NCBI GenBank assembly: GCA_013298125.1
Contig: JAAFJP010000020.1
Location: forward strand, 1-64,000
Origin: Cytophagales bacterium
Lineage (GTDB): Bacteria; Bacteroidota; Bacteroidia; Cytophagales; Spirosomataceae
DNA: 64,000 nucleotides
Direction of reading: 5' to 3'
This document shows positions 25,981 through 35,242 of this stretch, in pieces. Both the position numbers and the translations under genes were made by a program. The notes beneath the pieces were generated by a model. That model worked only from the letters and a program-made list of their open reading frames with translations. It was not told where the DNA came from and made no database searches. The first letter of the stretch is position 1, and every line of letters starts with the position of its first letter.

Positions 25981-26062
25981 TTTTAGGTGTAAGGTATAAG
26001 ATATGAGGTATGAGGTGTGAAGCCTTACCTCATACTTTATACCTCATACCTCATACCTAAAA
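25981..26062 (+). repeat. Tandem-word palindrome inside the atpD-atpC operon (ATGAGGT words)
   Basis: The left arm 25981-26020 (AGGTATGAGGT words) and right arm 26025-26062 (ACCTCATACCTC words) form an almost continuous 38-40-bp stem with a 4-nt loop. It begins 2 bp after the atpD stop and ends 4 bp before the atpC start, covering the ribosome-binding region of atpC. Confidence 0.88.
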
Positions 26063-26066
26063 AGAA

Positions 26067-26297
26067 ATGAATTTAGAAATCATCACTCCCGATAAAAAAG
26101 TGTTTTCTGGTGAAGTAGAAGTAGTTACTTTACCTGGAATGAATGGGTCTTTCCAGATTTTGAAAGACCACGCCGCAGTGGTTTCGACCCTCGGTAAAGG
26201 CACTTTAATGGCTGATAAACAAGAGTTTACCATCGACGGTGGCGTTGTGGAAGTTTTAAACAACAAAGTTCTTGTATTGGCAGAAGCGGTATTGTAG
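26067..26297 (+). CDS. atpC: F0F1 ATP synthase subunit epsilon
   Basis: 76 residues covering the N-terminal beta-sandwich of epsilon (MNLEIITPDKKVFSGEVEVVTLPGMNGSFQILKDHA...). The C-terminal two-helix inhibitory domain of E. coli epsilon is missing, as is usual in this group, so the subunit couples rotor to stalk but probably lacks that autoinhibition. It is co-directional with atpD; the intervening hairpin may tune its level. Confidence 0.93.
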   Translation: MNLEIITPDKKVFSGEVEVVTLPGMNGSFQILKDHAAVVSTLGKGTLMADKQEFTIDGGVVEVLNNKVLVLAEAVL

Positions 26298-26313
26298 TTT
26301 GTTCTGACAAACT

Positions 26314-26360
26314 CAACAAAAAAGCCTAAGATTTTCAAAAATCTTAGGCTTTTTTGTTGA
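26314..26360. terminator. Bidirectional terminator after atpC
   Basis: A long perfect stem (CAACAAAAAAGCCTAAGATTTT with its inverse copy, 4-nt loop) with A and T tracts at its base. It serves atpC on + and the DUF6580 gene on minus. Confidence 0.93.
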
Positions 26361-26372
26361 ATATATCTTTCG

Positions 26373-26945
26373 TTATGCTCTTACAACCGCTAATTCTTTC
26401 ACCTGTGTTTTTGCATATTCAAATGCTCCAAACATTACGGCTGAAAACAATAGATTGCTATATAATGTATTTTTCAAAAATGGAAGTCCCATCGTGAAAC
26501 AAGTCATTAAGCCTTCTATCGTTTGTGGGTACATTTTACCTCCCGCCCATACGAAGTAATTAGAAATCAAGAAGAACCCAATTGTTCCTAAAAGATTGGC
26601 AGTCAATAAATTAATAACATTGACTTTCTTTAAAACTACCATTCCGATTGCTACTACGAGAGCAAAACTGACAAATACCGCTAATTCAAAACCGAAAGAA
26701 AAAGTTGGGTAATATTTTGTATAAAAAACATTATTTAACACCAAGTTCGACAACCAAAGGGCAACCATCGGAATAAGAAACGCCCAGTGCTTTTTAGCAA
26801 AATATGCTCCTCCAAACAATGCCATAGTACCCACGGGCGAAAAATTTGCCATCGAAGGCACAGCAATTGGTAAAAAACGACTCACTGCCGCCAATAAAAT
26901 CATTCCTGAAATTACCCCAAAACGTATATTCATTACTTTTTTCAT
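26373..26945 (-). CDS. DUF6580 family putative transport protein (ECF-S-like)
   Basis: 190 residues with about six membrane helices and the conserved N-terminal RFLPIAVPSMANFSPVGTMALFGGAYF. Proteins of this type resemble substrate-specificity components of ECF vitamin transporters, and in related genomes can be associated with cobalamin functions; no riboswitch is evident in the short upstream gap, so the substrate is uncertain. Start at 26945 (MKKVMNIRFG). Confidence 0.82.
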   Translation of the reverse strand: MKKVMNIRFGVISGMILLAAVSRFLPIAVPSMANFSPVGTMALFGGAYFAKKHWAFLIPMVALWLSNLVLNNVFYTKYYPTFSFGFELAVFVSFALVVAIGMVVLKKVNVINLLTANLLGTIGFFLISNYFVWAGGKMYPQTIEGLMTCFTMGLPFLKNTLYSNLLFSAVMFGAFEYAKTQVKELAVVRA

Positions 26946-27063
26946 CTTATCACAAAGCGAATTTTAACTCGCTGATTAATTCTATGTTACAAATTTAAGA
27001 AGGTTTAGAGAAAATGAGGTAATTTTGGGTAAATTATTCCGTAGTAATTAATCACTTCTAATT

Positions 27064-27372
27064 ATGGAAACAAATAATCAACTAAAACCTAATATTTCAA
27101 AAATAGCTTTTTGGGATGTCAATTTCAATAATATTGATTTTGAGGGTAATAGTATTTTCGTGATGGATAAAGTTTTTAATTATGGAATATGGTCTGATAT
27201 AGTTGAAATATTGAGGTTTTATGGTGTCGAAAGAATTAGAAAAGAGATAGTGCAAGCACCATATTTTAAAAATACAACTTTGTCATTTCTTTGTGTAATC
27301 TTGAATTTGACGGAAGATGATTTCATTGTCTATCAACGCCGACAAGCACGAAAACCTATCTGGAATCAATAA
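27064..27372 (+). CDS. DUF6922-like protein, probable antitoxin partner of AbiEii
   Basis: 102 residues, cytoplasmic. KIAFWDVNFNNIDFEGNSIFVMDKVFNYGIWSDIVEILRFYG is the DUF6922-like pattern (W-D-V/I...D), followed by a helical IRKEIVQA...NLTEDDF segment and a basic end (YQRRQARKPIW) that could bind DNA. It is 3 bp upstream of the AbiEii-like gene, the usual order antitoxin-toxin. The role as antitoxin is inferred from position. Confidence 0.72.
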   Translation: METNNQLKPNISKIAFWDVNFNNIDFEGNSIFVMDKVFNYGIWSDIVEILRFYGVERIRKEIVQAPYFKNTTLSFLCVILNLTEDDFIVYQRRQARKPIWNQ

Positions 27373-27375
27373 AAA

Positions 27376-28008
27376 ATGGCATTATTTAAGAATACTGTTG
27401 AAGACAGAACTTATCAATTACTTCAAAAATTGATGCAAATTCCTGAATTGTCAGAGTTTGTATTGGTTGGTGGAACAAATCTATCATTAAAGTTTGGTCA
27501 TAGAATTTCGATTGATTTAGATTTATTTACGAATGAACCTTTTGATACTCAGGAAGTCTTCACTGGAATTATAACAAAATTACCTCAAACAATTAAAATT
27601 GATGAAAGGAAACAAACAATTTGGTTGAATATTGATGGTGTAAAAGTGGACGTAATCCTTCATAAATATCTATATTTAAAACCAATTGAAATTATTGATG
27701 GCGTTCGATTTATGTCTGTTGAAGATATTATTCCGATGAAATTGGAAGCAATGGCAACCAGAGGAGTCAAAAAAGATTTTTGGGATATTGGAGAATTACT
27801 CAATCATTATTCTCTCAATCAAATGTTTGAATTTTACCAAGCAAAATATCCAAATAGTGATATTGGTCACGTGCTTCTTTCGATGACTTATTTTGTGGAT
27901 GCAGAATTACAAAAAGATAATCCAGATGATTTAAGAAATATAACTTGGGAGTCTGTCAAGAATAAAATGAGAAACACAGTTGCTAATTACGTAAGGCAAC
28001 AACTATAA
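27376..28008 (+). CDS. Nucleotidyltransferase AbiEii/AbiGii toxin family protein
   Basis: 210 residues. The nucleotidyltransferase signature is FVLVGGTNLSLKFGHRISIDLDLF (about 28-51), with the GG and two acidic residues (D47, D49) that bind metal and NTP. K123 and KKDFWDIGELL (about 135-145) are the conserved second motif. AbiEii toxins transfer nucleotides to tRNA ends or other RNA and give phage-induced growth arrest. The gene runs to 3 bp before purK, so the toxin and the essential purine genes may share a transcript. Confidence 0.88.
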   Translation: MALFKNTVEDRTYQLLQKLMQIPELSEFVLVGGTNLSLKFGHRISIDLDLFTNEPFDTQEVFTGIITKLPQTIKIDERKQTIWLNIDGVKVDVILHKYLYLKPIEIIDGVRFMSVEDIIPMKLEAMATRGVKKDFWDIGELLNHYSLNQMFEFYQAKYPNSDIGHVLLSMTYFVDAELQKDNPDDLRNITWESVKNKMRNTVANYVRQQL

Positions 28009-28011
28009 AAA

Positions 28012-29133
28012 ATGCAAAAATTAGGCTTATTAGGTGGTGGACAATTGGGAAAAATGTTGCTCCAAGCCGCCATAGATTTAGATATTCACGTCAAGATTCT
28101 TGACCCCGATGCAGATGCTCCTTGTGCGAAAATCGCCCCTGAGTTTGTAGCTGGGTCGTTTCAAGATTTTGAGACGGTTTATCAGTTTGGACAAGATTGT
28201 GAGGTGATTACGATTGAGATTGAAAATGTAAATTTACAGGCTCTTAAAAAACTCCAATTGGAAGGAAAAAAGGTATTCCCTCAACCAGAAGTTTTAGAGA
28301 TTATTCAAGATAAAAGAATTCAGAAACAATTTTATCAGGACAATAATCTTCCTACATCTGATTTTATTTTGACGGATAATTTAGCTGAGATTCAAGCAAA
28401 TATAGACTTCCTGCCAGCTTTTAATAAACTCGGAAAAGGCGGTTATGATGGTCGTGGTGTACAGAAACTGAGTTCAGCGGCTGATTTGCCTTTGGCATTC
28501 ACTGCACCGAGCCTTTTAGAAAAAGCCATTGATTTTGAGAAAGAAATCGCCGTTATCGTAGCCCGAAATGAACACGGAGAAATCAAAACCTTCCCAACGG
28601 TGGAGTGTGTTTTTCATCCTGTTCATAATTTAGTAGAATATCTTTTTGCCCCTGCCGAAGTGTCAGAAGCTATCCACGAAAAAGCCAAAGCAATTGCTAT
28701 TGAAACGGCTGAAAAATTGGGTATCGTAGGGCTTTTAGCGGTAGAAATGTTCTTGACAAAAGACGGTCAGATTTTGATAAATGAAGTCGCTCCAAGAACG
28801 CACAATAGCGGACACCATACCATCAGAGCAAATCATACCTCACAGTTTGAGCAACATCTTCGGGCGGTTTTGGGTTTGCCTTTGGGTGACACTACGGCAC
28901 ATTCAAAGGCAGCAATGGTTAATCTCTTGGGGGAAGACGGATACACAGGTGAAGCCAAATATGTTGGAATGAACGAAAGCCTCTCAATATCAGGGGTTTA
29001 TCCATTTTTATACGGAAAAAAAATTACTAAACCGTTTCGTAAAATGGGGCATATAACGGTTGTTGATGAAGATTTGGAGCGTTTGAAATTGAAGGTTAAG
29101 AAGGTCAAGGAGACTTTGAAAGTGATAGCGTAA
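28012..29133 (+). CDS. purK: 5-(carboxyamino)imidazole ribonucleotide synthase
   Basis: 373 residues, the ATP-grasp enzyme that carboxylates AIR with bicarbonate and ATP in de novo purine synthesis. It has an N-terminal preATP-grasp domain (LGLLGGGQLGKMLLQAA, about 3-19), an ATP-grasp core (GKGGYDGRGVQ, EKEIAVIVARN, EVAPRTHNSGHHT) and the C-terminal PurK domain. The standard partner purE follows 14 bp later. The ATG is used directly after the AbiEii stop, which may mean translational coupling. Confidence 0.97.
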   Translation: MQKLGLLGGGQLGKMLLQAAIDLDIHVKILDPDADAPCAKIAPEFVAGSFQDFETVYQFGQDCEVITIEIENVNLQALKKLQLEGKKVFPQPEVLEIIQDKRIQKQFYQDNNLPTSDFILTDNLAEIQANIDFLPAFNKLGKGGYDGRGVQKLSSAADLPLAFTAPSLLEKAIDFEKEIAVIVARNEHGEIKTFPTVECVFHPVHNLVEYLFAPAEVSEAIHEKAKAIAIETAEKLGIVGLLAVEMFLTKDGQILINEVAPRTHNSGHHTIRANHTSQFEQHLRAVLGLPLGDTTAHSKAAMVNLLGEDGYTGEAKYVGMNESLSISGVYPFLYGKKITKPFRKMGHITVVDEDLERLKLKVKKVKETLKVIA

Positions 29134-29147
29134 AATAATAAATAACA

Positions 29148-29636
29148 ATGATAGGAATAATAATGGGCAGTATTTCAGACCTAAAAGTCATGGAAGAAGC
29201 CGTAGAAATTTGCAAATACTTTGGCGTAGCGTACGAAATTGATATTGTCTCAGCTCACCGTACACCTTTAAAAATGGTTGAGTATGCCCAAACCGCCCGT
29301 GAGCGTGGTGTGAAAGTCATTATTGCAGGAGCGGGTGGTGCTGCACACTTGCCTGGCATGGTGGCATCCGTTACGACTTTACCCGTTATAGGCGTACCCG
29401 TAAAGTCTTCAAACTCTATTGATGGTTGGGATTCGGTATTGTCCATTTTACAAATGCCCTCGGGAGTTCCTGTGGCAACGGTGGCGTTAAACGGTGCAAA
29501 AAACGCTGGAATTCTCGCAATTCAGATGTTAGGCATTGAAAATCAGGAAATTGCTATTAAATTGCAACAGTATAAAATCGAATTGAGTGAAAAAGTAGCC
29601 GAAATGGTTACGAAGTTAAATGGTTCTAAGTTCTGA
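29148..29636 (+). CDS. purE: N5-carboxyaminoimidazole ribonucleotide mutase
   Basis: 162 residues of the class I PurE type. It has the phosphate-binding [14 protein letters not shown] (about 7-20), SAHRTP (about 41-46), [13 protein letters not shown] (about 66-78) and [23 protein letters not shown]. It converts N5-CAIR from PurK to CAIR; both proteins are needed for purine synthesis. Confidence 0.97.
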   Translation: MIGIIMGSISDLKVMEEAVEICKYFGVAYEIDIVSAHRTPLKMVEYAQTARERGVKVIIAGAGGAAHLPGMVASVTTLPVIGVPVKSSNSIDGWDSVLSILQMPSGVPVATVALNGAKNAGILAIQMLGIENQEIAIKLQQYKIELSEKVAEMVTKLNGSKF

Positions 29637-29735
29637 GTTCTGGATTTTTACATTACCTAAAAATCTAATGTAGAACTTAATACAGAGAATTATAAAACTC
29701 ATTACTCAGAACCCAGTACTAAAAACTCAGTACCC
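29626..29735. repeat. Tandem-word palindrome (AGTTCTGAG / GAACCCAGTACT words)
   Basis: The left words near 29626-29643 (GTTCTGAGTTCTGG) and right words 29703-29735 (ACTCAGAACCCAGTACT) are inverse-related. The left arm overlaps the end of purE and the right arm ends 22 bp before the LysM gene. Confidence 0.7.
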
Positions 29736-29756
29736 AAAAAAATCCTTACAAAAATC

Positions 29757-30398
29757 ATGGAAGAAAACCGTAACCCTCGTCCAGTTGAAGAGACTTCAAA
29801 CCTTCCCACCATTACCCTTTTCGTATTATTTGCTATGCTTGCAACTTTACTCTTTGTCGGTTGGAAAACCGTAAAAGATGATGGAGCAAAGGAAGAAGAA
29901 TTGGTCAGTAAGCGTCCAAACTCAATCGCAATGTCTGGACAGAATGGTGCCGATGCCGTGGTAATTCCGCCTCCAATCGAAGAAACGGGCGAAGATAATA
30001 TCGCCAAAGACCTAAAGAAAAAAGAAGAAAAAAAATCTGAACCTAAAAAGCTTGAATCAGAGAAAAAAACCGAAGAGAAAAAAGTAGAAATCCCCAAAGG
30101 AGAGACCATTTCTCATACCGTACAAACGGGGGAGACTTTCTTCGGAATCGCCAACCGTTATCATTTGAGTAAATCTACTTTACAGGCTCTTAATCCAGGC
30201 ATTTCACCCGATGGTATAAAAGTAGGCGTAACTAAATTGGATGTAAAAATTCAAGCCATTCATACTGTTGGTCCTGGCGATATTCTGAGAGTGGTTGCAA
30301 AGAAATACGGAGTCAGCAAACAAGCCATCATGGATGCCAATAAGAAAACCAAAGATTTGGCAGAACGTGGAGAAAAACTAATTATTCCTGTGGAATAA
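29757..30398 (+). CDS. Membrane-anchored LysM protein, 213 aa
   Basis: A short cytoplasmic N-terminus is followed by one membrane helix (about 22-40, TITLFVLFAMLATLLFVGWKT). A Lys/Glu-rich probable coiled coil fills about 78-112. Two LysM domains bind peptidoglycan: about 116-160 (HTVQTGETFFGIANRYHLSKSTLQALNP) and about 167-212 (HTVGPGDILRVVAKKYGVSKQAIMDANK). It likely tethers the inner membrane to the cell wall or organises a wall enzyme. It ends at a strong terminator. Confidence 0.92.
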   Translation: MEENRNPRPVEETSNLPTITLFVLFAMLATLLFVGWKTVKDDGAKEEELVSKRPNSIAMSGQNGADAVVIPPPIEETGEDNIAKDLKKKEEKKSEPKKLESEKKTEEKKVEIPKGETISHTVQTGETFFGIANRYHLSKSTLQALNPGISPDGIKVGVTKLDVKIQAIHTVGPGDILRVVAKKYGVSKQAIMDANKKTKDLAERGEKLIIPVE

Positions 30399-30402
30399 CA
30401 AT

Positions 30403-30438
30403 AAAAAAATCCTCTGTTGTTTAAACAGAGGATTTTTT
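30403..30438. terminator. Bidirectional terminator
   Basis: The stem AAAAAATCCTCTGTT and its inverse copy, with a T run on both strands, lies between the convergent LysM and epimerase genes. Confidence 0.93.
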
Positions 30439-30442
30439 ATTT

Positions 30443-31504
30443 CTACAATCTCGAAGCAATACCATCATGGATTTGCGAGAGCGTTTCATGTAAACCAAAC
30501 GTCCAGTTCCAAGTTGGGTAATGAGCTTTGAACTTTGATAAGTCTGAAACGTACCAAATATGGTCACCAATACGATTTGTTTCTGAATAACTATAATTCA
30601 TTTTTTTACCTGTCAATTCTTCACAAATTGCGATTCCTTCCAACATCGAACAGTTCGCAAAACGTCCTCCTCCTGCATTATAAACTTCTCCTGCACGTGG
30701 GTTTTGGTAGAAATGCCAGAACATATTTACCAAGTCATACGAGTGAATATTATCACGCACTTGCTTTCCTTTATACCCAAAAATAGTATAATGATTGCCT
30801 GTGATAGCACATTTCATCAAATACGCCAAGAAACCGTGTAACTGTGTTCCTGAATGGTTCGGACCAGTCAAACACCCACCTCTGAAAACACCAGTCTTCA
30901 TACCAAAATATCTACCATATTCTTGTACTAACACATCGGCAGCTACTTTTGAAGCTCCAAATAATGAGTGTTTTGTGTGGTCGATACTGTGGTTTTCATC
31001 AATACCATTCGCAAAATAGGGATGGTTTGAGTCAATTTCAAAGCGTGTTTCAGTCTCGATTAATGGCAAATAATTTGGATTATCACCATAAACTTTGTTC
31101 GTTGATGTAAACATAAAAACCGCATCAGGGCAATGCTGACGAGTCATCTCCAACATATTCAACGTACCGTTGGCGTTTACCGTAAAGTCCGTGAAAGGCT
31201 CTTTGGCAGCCCAGTCGTGCGAAGGTTGTGCGGCTGTGTGTAAGATACACTTAATATCAGTTGCATATTCTTTGAAAATAACCTCTAATTGAGATACCTC
31301 ACGAATATCAGCTTGATAATGTTTATAATTGGTAAATTGTTCTTCTAAGCGGCTACGATTCCACGCCGTAGATGCTTCTTCACCAAAGAAATACTGACGC
31401 ATATTATTATCTACGCCAATGACCAAATCAAATTTGTCTGAGAAAAATTTAACGGCTTCACTACCAATTAGCCCTGCCGAACCCGTTACGAGTGCAATGT
31501 TCAT
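30443..31504 (-). CDS. NAD-dependent epimerase/dehydratase (CDP-paratose 2-epimerase-like)
   Basis: 353 residues, short-chain dehydrogenase fold. The start at 31504 is supported by [21 protein letters not shown], the Gly-rich NAD-binding motif. The [11 protein letters not shown] segment (about 122-132) is typical of the CDP-paratose 2-epimerase branch. The YxxxK dyad appears as F-G-A-S-K: Phe replaces Tyr (near residue 177), a change I recall in related sequences, so the protein may be a functional variant. It would act on a nucleotide sugar for surface polysaccharide. No partner glycan genes adjoin; the gene has its own upstream gap. Confidence 0.87.
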   Translation of the reverse strand: MNIALVTGSAGLIGSEAVKFFSDKFDLVIGVDNNMRQYFFGEEASTAWNRSRLEEQFTNYKHYQADIREVSQLEVIFKEYATDIKCILHTAAQPSHDWAAKEPFTDFTVNANGTLNMLEMTRQHCPDAVFMFTSTNKVYGDNPNYLPLIETETRFEIDSNHPYFANGIDENHSIDHTKHSLFGASKVAADVLVQEYGRYFGMKTGVFRGGCLTGPNHSGTQLHGFLAYLMKCAITGNHYTIFGYKGKQVRDNIHSYDLVNMFWHFYQNPRAGEVYNAGGGRFANCSMLEGIAICEELTGKKMNYSYSETNRIGDHIWYVSDLSKFKAHYPTWNWTFGLHETLSQIHDGIASRL

Positions 31505-31566
31505 TTGTTTATGTGTTATGGGGGATGAAGGAAGAGGTATTATCAATAATACATTTATTGAAATAC

Positions 31567-31603
31567 AAAAAGCGTTACGAAATTAATTCCGAAACGCTTT
31601 TTT
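31567..31603 (-). terminator. Intrinsic terminator of the small lipoprotein gene
   Basis: AAAAAGCGTT and AACGCTTTTTT stems enclose ACGAAATTAATTCCG. It lies 35-70 bp past the stop of the 82-aa lipoprotein gene; the T-rich side on + may also serve that strand. Confidence 0.75.
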
Positions 31604-31637
31604 GGAAAAATTACTAAATACGATAATTTCTGAAAAA

Positions 31638-31886
31638 CTAATTACCTTGTGCATTTGTGCTATCATTGAATAGTTTTTCTCTGATTTTATTTGCTCTAAC
31701 CTCATTCTCTGGTTTTGCAGTATATTTATTCTTTGTTTGACGAGCGGCAGAGTCTGGATGTACTCCATAGACATAAGCGTCGTTTTCGTTTAAATCAACT
31801 TGCTTGATATTATTATTTTTTTGATAGTCACAAGCTGTGGCTAATAAAGTAATTGCGACAACGGCTAAAATATTTTTGCGATTCAT
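31638..31886 (-). CDS. Small lipoprotein, 82 aa
   Basis: The signal MNRKNILAVVAITLLATAC ends at a lipobox Cys (residue 19). The mature part is polar with many Asn, Lys and Asp and a KQVDLNENDAYVYGVHPDSAARQTKNKY segment. No known domain. A monocistronic gene bounded by a terminator. Confidence 0.7.
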   Translation of the reverse strand: MNRKNILAVVAITLLATACDYQKNNNIKQVDLNENDAYVYGVHPDSAARQTKNKYTAKPENEVRANKIREKLFNDSTNAQGN

Positions 31887-32053
31887 TTTCGTATAATTCT
31901 GTTTTATTATACAAATTTAGTGCAGTATCGTTAATTAAAAAAATGTAACGTTTTGAAAATTCAGTAATTAGTGATTTTTAAATCTAAAATTCTGTTTATC
32001 AGATACCTACATTTTGTATTATTCTTCTCTATTGACTCACCAAATATGAAATA

Positions 32054-33064
32054 CTATTTAGAATTATGAAGCATAGACCTATTTTTCAAGATACTATCCG
32101 CTAATAATTCTCCACAAACTTTGTGTCCTGTATGATTCCAATGTCCGCCATCTTCTGCTTTACAGCATTTTCCCGTTTTTTCTGTTTTTTCTATGGCAAT
32201 AGGTACTTCTGCCAAAATTTCAATATTTGTTTGCTTCATTAATTCGTGGTAAAGATTTGCTTCCACATTATTGACACCATCTACCATGAAACTGGCGAGG
32301 GGAACATTTCTTGACTGACATATTTTTTTTATATTTTCATAGGCTATTTTACTCAATACAAAGGATTCGTGGTAGTCTTCTTTTTTAAAATCATCTGTTT
32401 TACGAAAGGCTTTGTCTAAACGAGTAAAGATGAAAAATAAAAATCGAGAATATTTATTAGCAAAAGTTCGTAGGTTTGGATAATTCTTGGCAAAACGATA
32501 TTCAATCTTATTATTGATGTTAAGATAAGGTCTTATCAGATTATTATTTTGGATAGAACGGAATTCTAAATCATAACAGTTATTGATAAAATCATTACTC
32601 GTAAATTGCATAACGACCAAATCAGGTTGTATTTGAGCGATGTATTTTTGAAGAATCATCATTTCTTGAACACTCCCAAATCCACCCACACCATAAGCAA
32701 AGACCTCTACATTAGCTCTTTGGGCAACTACCGAAAAATAGGTAGAATCATCACTGGCATCCTCTGCCAGTGTAAATGAGTCACCCACAAAAAAAACTTT
32801 TGGTTTCTTGCTTCGAGGATTACCAAACTTCCGAAAGCCTTGTTTATCAATCGTATAGACACAATTGTATGGTTTTTTTTTGAAATCAACCCTTTGATCA
32901 TTTTTTTGAATATCATGAACCACATCCCAACCTAATGTTTCATCAATTTGGACTGTTTGAATTCCTTTTGAGTAATAATAAATTCTAAAAACCCCTTCAC
33001 AGATTAAGAAGAGAATGACAAGTGTTACAAGGCTCAAGAGAATATTTTGGAAAAAGACTTTCAT
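32054..33064 (-). CDS. Membrane-anchored SGNH/GDSL hydrolase
   Basis: 336 residues. An N-terminal membrane helix (about 7-24) places the enzyme in the periplasm. SGNH blocks: GDSFTLAED (catalytic Ser, about 94), GVGGFGSVQEM (block II Gly), FTSNDF (block III Asn, about 157) and DGGHWNHTGHK with Asp and His (block V). It probably esterifies or de-esterifies a cell-wall or glycan substrate (inference). Start at 33064 (MKVFFQNIL); a 352-bp gap separates it from rho, transcribed divergently. Confidence 0.9.
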   Translation of the reverse strand: MKVFFQNILLSLVTLVILFLICEGVFRIYYYSKGIQTVQIDETLGWDVVHDIQKNDQRVDFKKKPYNCVYTIDKQGFRKFGNPRSKKPKVFFVGDSFTLAEDASDDSTYFSVVAQRANVEVFAYGVGGFGSVQEMMILQKYIAQIQPDLVVMQFTSNDFINNCYDLEFRSIQNNNLIRPYLNINNKIEYRFAKNYPNLRTFANKYSRFLFFIFTRLDKAFRKTDDFKKEDYHESFVLSKIAYENIKKICQSRNVPLASFMVDGVNNVEANLYHELMKQTNIEILAEVPIAIEKTEKTGKCCKAEDGGHWNHTGHKVCGELLADSILKNRSMLHNSK

Positions 33065-33188
33065 TTTTTGACTCTAAATAAAATGTTCAAATCAAATACT
33101 ATTGATTAAGTTTTAAAATTAACACTTTTGAAATCAAAAAAGATTTGTTCCGTAAAAAAAGCTATAAATTAAATATTTTAAAAAAAAC

Positions 33189-33219
33189 TTGACTTTCTCA
33201 TTTATTGGCACTAACATTG
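33189..33219 (+). promoter_or_regulatory. Promoter of rho, followed by a long leader
   Basis: TTG at 33189-33191 and TAACATTG at 33212-33219 (one mismatch to TAnnTTTG) are 20 bp apart. A start near 33225 would give an untranslated leader of about 190 nt, consistent with autoregulation of rho by early termination known in other bacteria. The gap 33065-33416 has no gene. Confidence 0.6.
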
Positions 33220-33416
33220 TAAAACATTTCACTAACCTGTGATTTCTCCCGTTAAGACTCTGATTTACAAGTGCTTAACGTCAATTTTCCATCTCGTACC
33301 CAATTTTCCCAATTTGACTTTAATCTTTACTATCTTTTAACAGGGATTTTCACTATCCAAATTTAACCACAGACTTTCAAAGTGTTTTACTTTGTAAATT
33401 CTATCCATAATTTCCT

Positions 33417-35111
33417 ATGTACAAAATTGAAGAATTAGACATGATGCTCATGTCAGAACTTCGTGGGCTTGCCAAAGAATTTGCTATTCCCGAAATCAAT
33501 GACCTTTCAAAACAAAACCTTATCTACAAAATACTTGACAAACAGGCTGTATTGCCATCAACAACCCTAAAATCTGCCAGTAACAACACAATGCAAGACG
33601 ATAACAGACCAGACAGAAAAGTGAGGAAAGAGATTGCCCCGTCAACTGATGCCCCACGCCCCAAAAGAGCCCGTATTTCAAAAGATGAAAGCGAAGCAAG
33701 TGTTGCTGCAACTAATGTAGTAGCTGAACCTGCGTATATACCTGAACCGACTAAAACAAAAAGTATTAGTAAGTCCAAAGTAGTAGAGGAAGTGGTAGCG
33801 GAAGAAATTTCTTATGATTTTGACGAAGAGCCAATCGTAGATTTCCCCAGTGATATCGAAGAGGACTTTTCAGTAGATACTTCTTTTCTCACGGCAGATG
33901 ATGCTTCGGTGTTTCCACAAGATACTCGTCAGGAAACACGTCAGGGAGGAAATGGGTTTAAGAAGCCAATTTATAATCAAGCTATCCGTGAATTTGACGG
34001 AATTATTGAGAATGAGGGTGTTTTAGAAATTATGCAAGACGGTGGCTACGGATTTTTACGTTCCGCCGATTATAATTACTTGGCTTCGCCCGATGATATT
34101 TATGTGTCACCTTCTCAGATTAAATTATTTGGTCTGAAAACGGGTGATACCGTTCGTGGAGCGATTCGTCCGCCGAAGGAAGGAGAAAAATATTTTGCTC
34201 TTTTGCGGGTTGAATCTGTGAATGGAAAGACTACGGAGGAGATTCGTGATAGAATTCCTTTTGAATATTTGACTCCCCTTTTCCCAGAGGAAAAACTGAG
34301 ATTATCCTCTCGTCCAGACCAATATTCCACTCGTATTCTCGACTTGTTTGCTCCCATCGGGAAAGGACAAAGAGGTATGATTGTGGCACAGCCAAAAACG
34401 GGTAAAACAGTGTTACTTAAAGAGATAGCCAATGCTATTTCTAAAAATCACCCAGAAGTTTATTTGTTAATTTTGTTGATTGACGAACGCCCAGAGGAGG
34501 TAACGGATATGCAGCGTAGTGTACGTGCAGAGGTAATTTCTTCAACTTTTGACGAGCAAGCCGAACGCCATGTGAAGGTAGCGAGTATTGTTTTAGAGAA
34601 AGCAAAACGCATGGTAGAATGTGGACACGATGTTGTGATTTTGTTGGATTCTATTACTCGTTTGGCTCGTGCGTATAATACAGTCGTTCCTTCATCGGGT
34701 AAGATACTCTCGGGTGGTGTGGATGCCAATGCTTTGCACAAACCAAAGCGTTTTTTCGGAGCAGCTCGTAATGTAGAAAATGGTGGGTCATTGACTATTA
34801 TCGCTACTGCATTAATTGATACAGGTTCAAAAATGGATGAGGTAATTTTTGAAGAATTTAAGGGTACGGGTAACATGGAATTACAGTTAGACCGTAAGCT
34901 ATCGAACCGTAGAATGTATCCATCTATCGACGTAACGGCTTCTGGAACACGTAGAGAGGATTTATTGATGGATAAAGAGACCTTACAGCGTGTGTGGATT
35001 TTGCGTAAACATATGAGCGATATGAACTCTGTGGAGGCAATGGAATTCTTACAACAACAAATGAAAGGAACGAAAACAAACGAAGAGTTTTTGGTTTCGA
35101 TGAATAGATAA
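33417..35111 (+). CDS. rho: Transcription termination factor Rho
   Basis: 564 residues. The Rho_N/SAP-like motif at about 1-45 ([18 protein letters not shown]) is followed by a long acidic, low-complexity insert (about 46-190). The cold-shock RNA-binding domain is at about 195-275 ([15 protein letters not shown]). The RecA-like hexameric helicase carries P-loop AQPKTGKT, Walker [17 protein letters not shown], the Q-loop [11 protein letters not shown] and the R-loop region. The enlarged N-terminus is typical of Bacteroidota and may modify RNA affinity. Single-gene transcript ended by a perfect terminator at 35131-35170. Confidence 0.98.
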   Translation: MYKIEELDMMLMSELRGLAKEFAIPEINDLSKQNLIYKILDKQAVLPSTTLKSASNNTMQDDNRPDRKVRKEIAPSTDAPRPKRARISKDESEASVAATNVVAEPAYIPEPTKTKSISKSKVVEEVVAEEISYDFDEEPIVDFPSDIEEDFSVDTSFLTADDASVFPQDTRQETRQGGNGFKKPIYNQAIREFDGIIENEGVLEIMQDGGYGFLRSADYNYLASPDDIYVSPSQIKLFGLKTGDTVRGAIRPPKEGEKYFALLRVESVNGKTTEEIRDRIPFEYLTPLFPEEKLRLSSRPDQYSTRILDLFAPIGKGQRGMIVAQPKTGKTVLLKEIANAISKNHPEVYLLILLIDERPEEVTDMQRSVRAEVISSTFDEQAERHVKVASIVLEKAKRMVECGHDVVILLDSITRLARAYNTVVPSSGKILSGGVDANALHKPKRFFGAARNVENGGSLTIIATALIDTGSKMDEVIFEEFKGTGNMELQLDRKLSNRRMYPSIDVTASGTRREDLLMDKETLQRVWILRKHMSDMNSVEAMEFLQQQMKGTKTNEEFLVSMNR

Positions 35112-35130
35112 AATAACGTTGATAAAATAG

Positions 35131-35170
35131 CAAAAACGCTTTGGATTTATACAATCCAAAGCGTTTTTGT
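35131..35170 (+). terminator. Intrinsic terminator of rho
   Basis: CAAAAACGCTTTGGATT and its inverse copy surround TATAC, with TTTTTG on the 3-prime side. Next to it at 35188-35225 is a second terminator for the opposite gene. Confidence 0.93.
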
Positions 35171-35187
35171 TTGTACTATTATCAAAC

Positions 35188-35225
35188 AAAAAGCCTATTT
35201 CATTCAGTTGAAATAGGCTTTTTAT
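35188..35225 (-). terminator. Intrinsic terminator of the T9SS protein gene
   Basis: AAAAAGCCTATTTCA pairs with its inverse around TTCAG, with U tracts on both sides; it stops transcription of 37690-35243. Confidence 0.9.
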
Positions 35226-35242
35226 AAAGAAGAAGAATGTTT

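Noticed and set aside
26946-27063. Possible cobalamin riboswitch upstream of the DUF6580 gene
   Set aside because: The gap is too short for a cobalamin riboswitch and has no B12-box-like sequence.
30443-31504. Loss of the catalytic Tyr (Phe in FGASK) as evidence of a dead epimerase
   Set aside because: Related sequences of this branch, as I recall them, have the same Phe; the rest of the fold is intact. Not treated as an anomaly.
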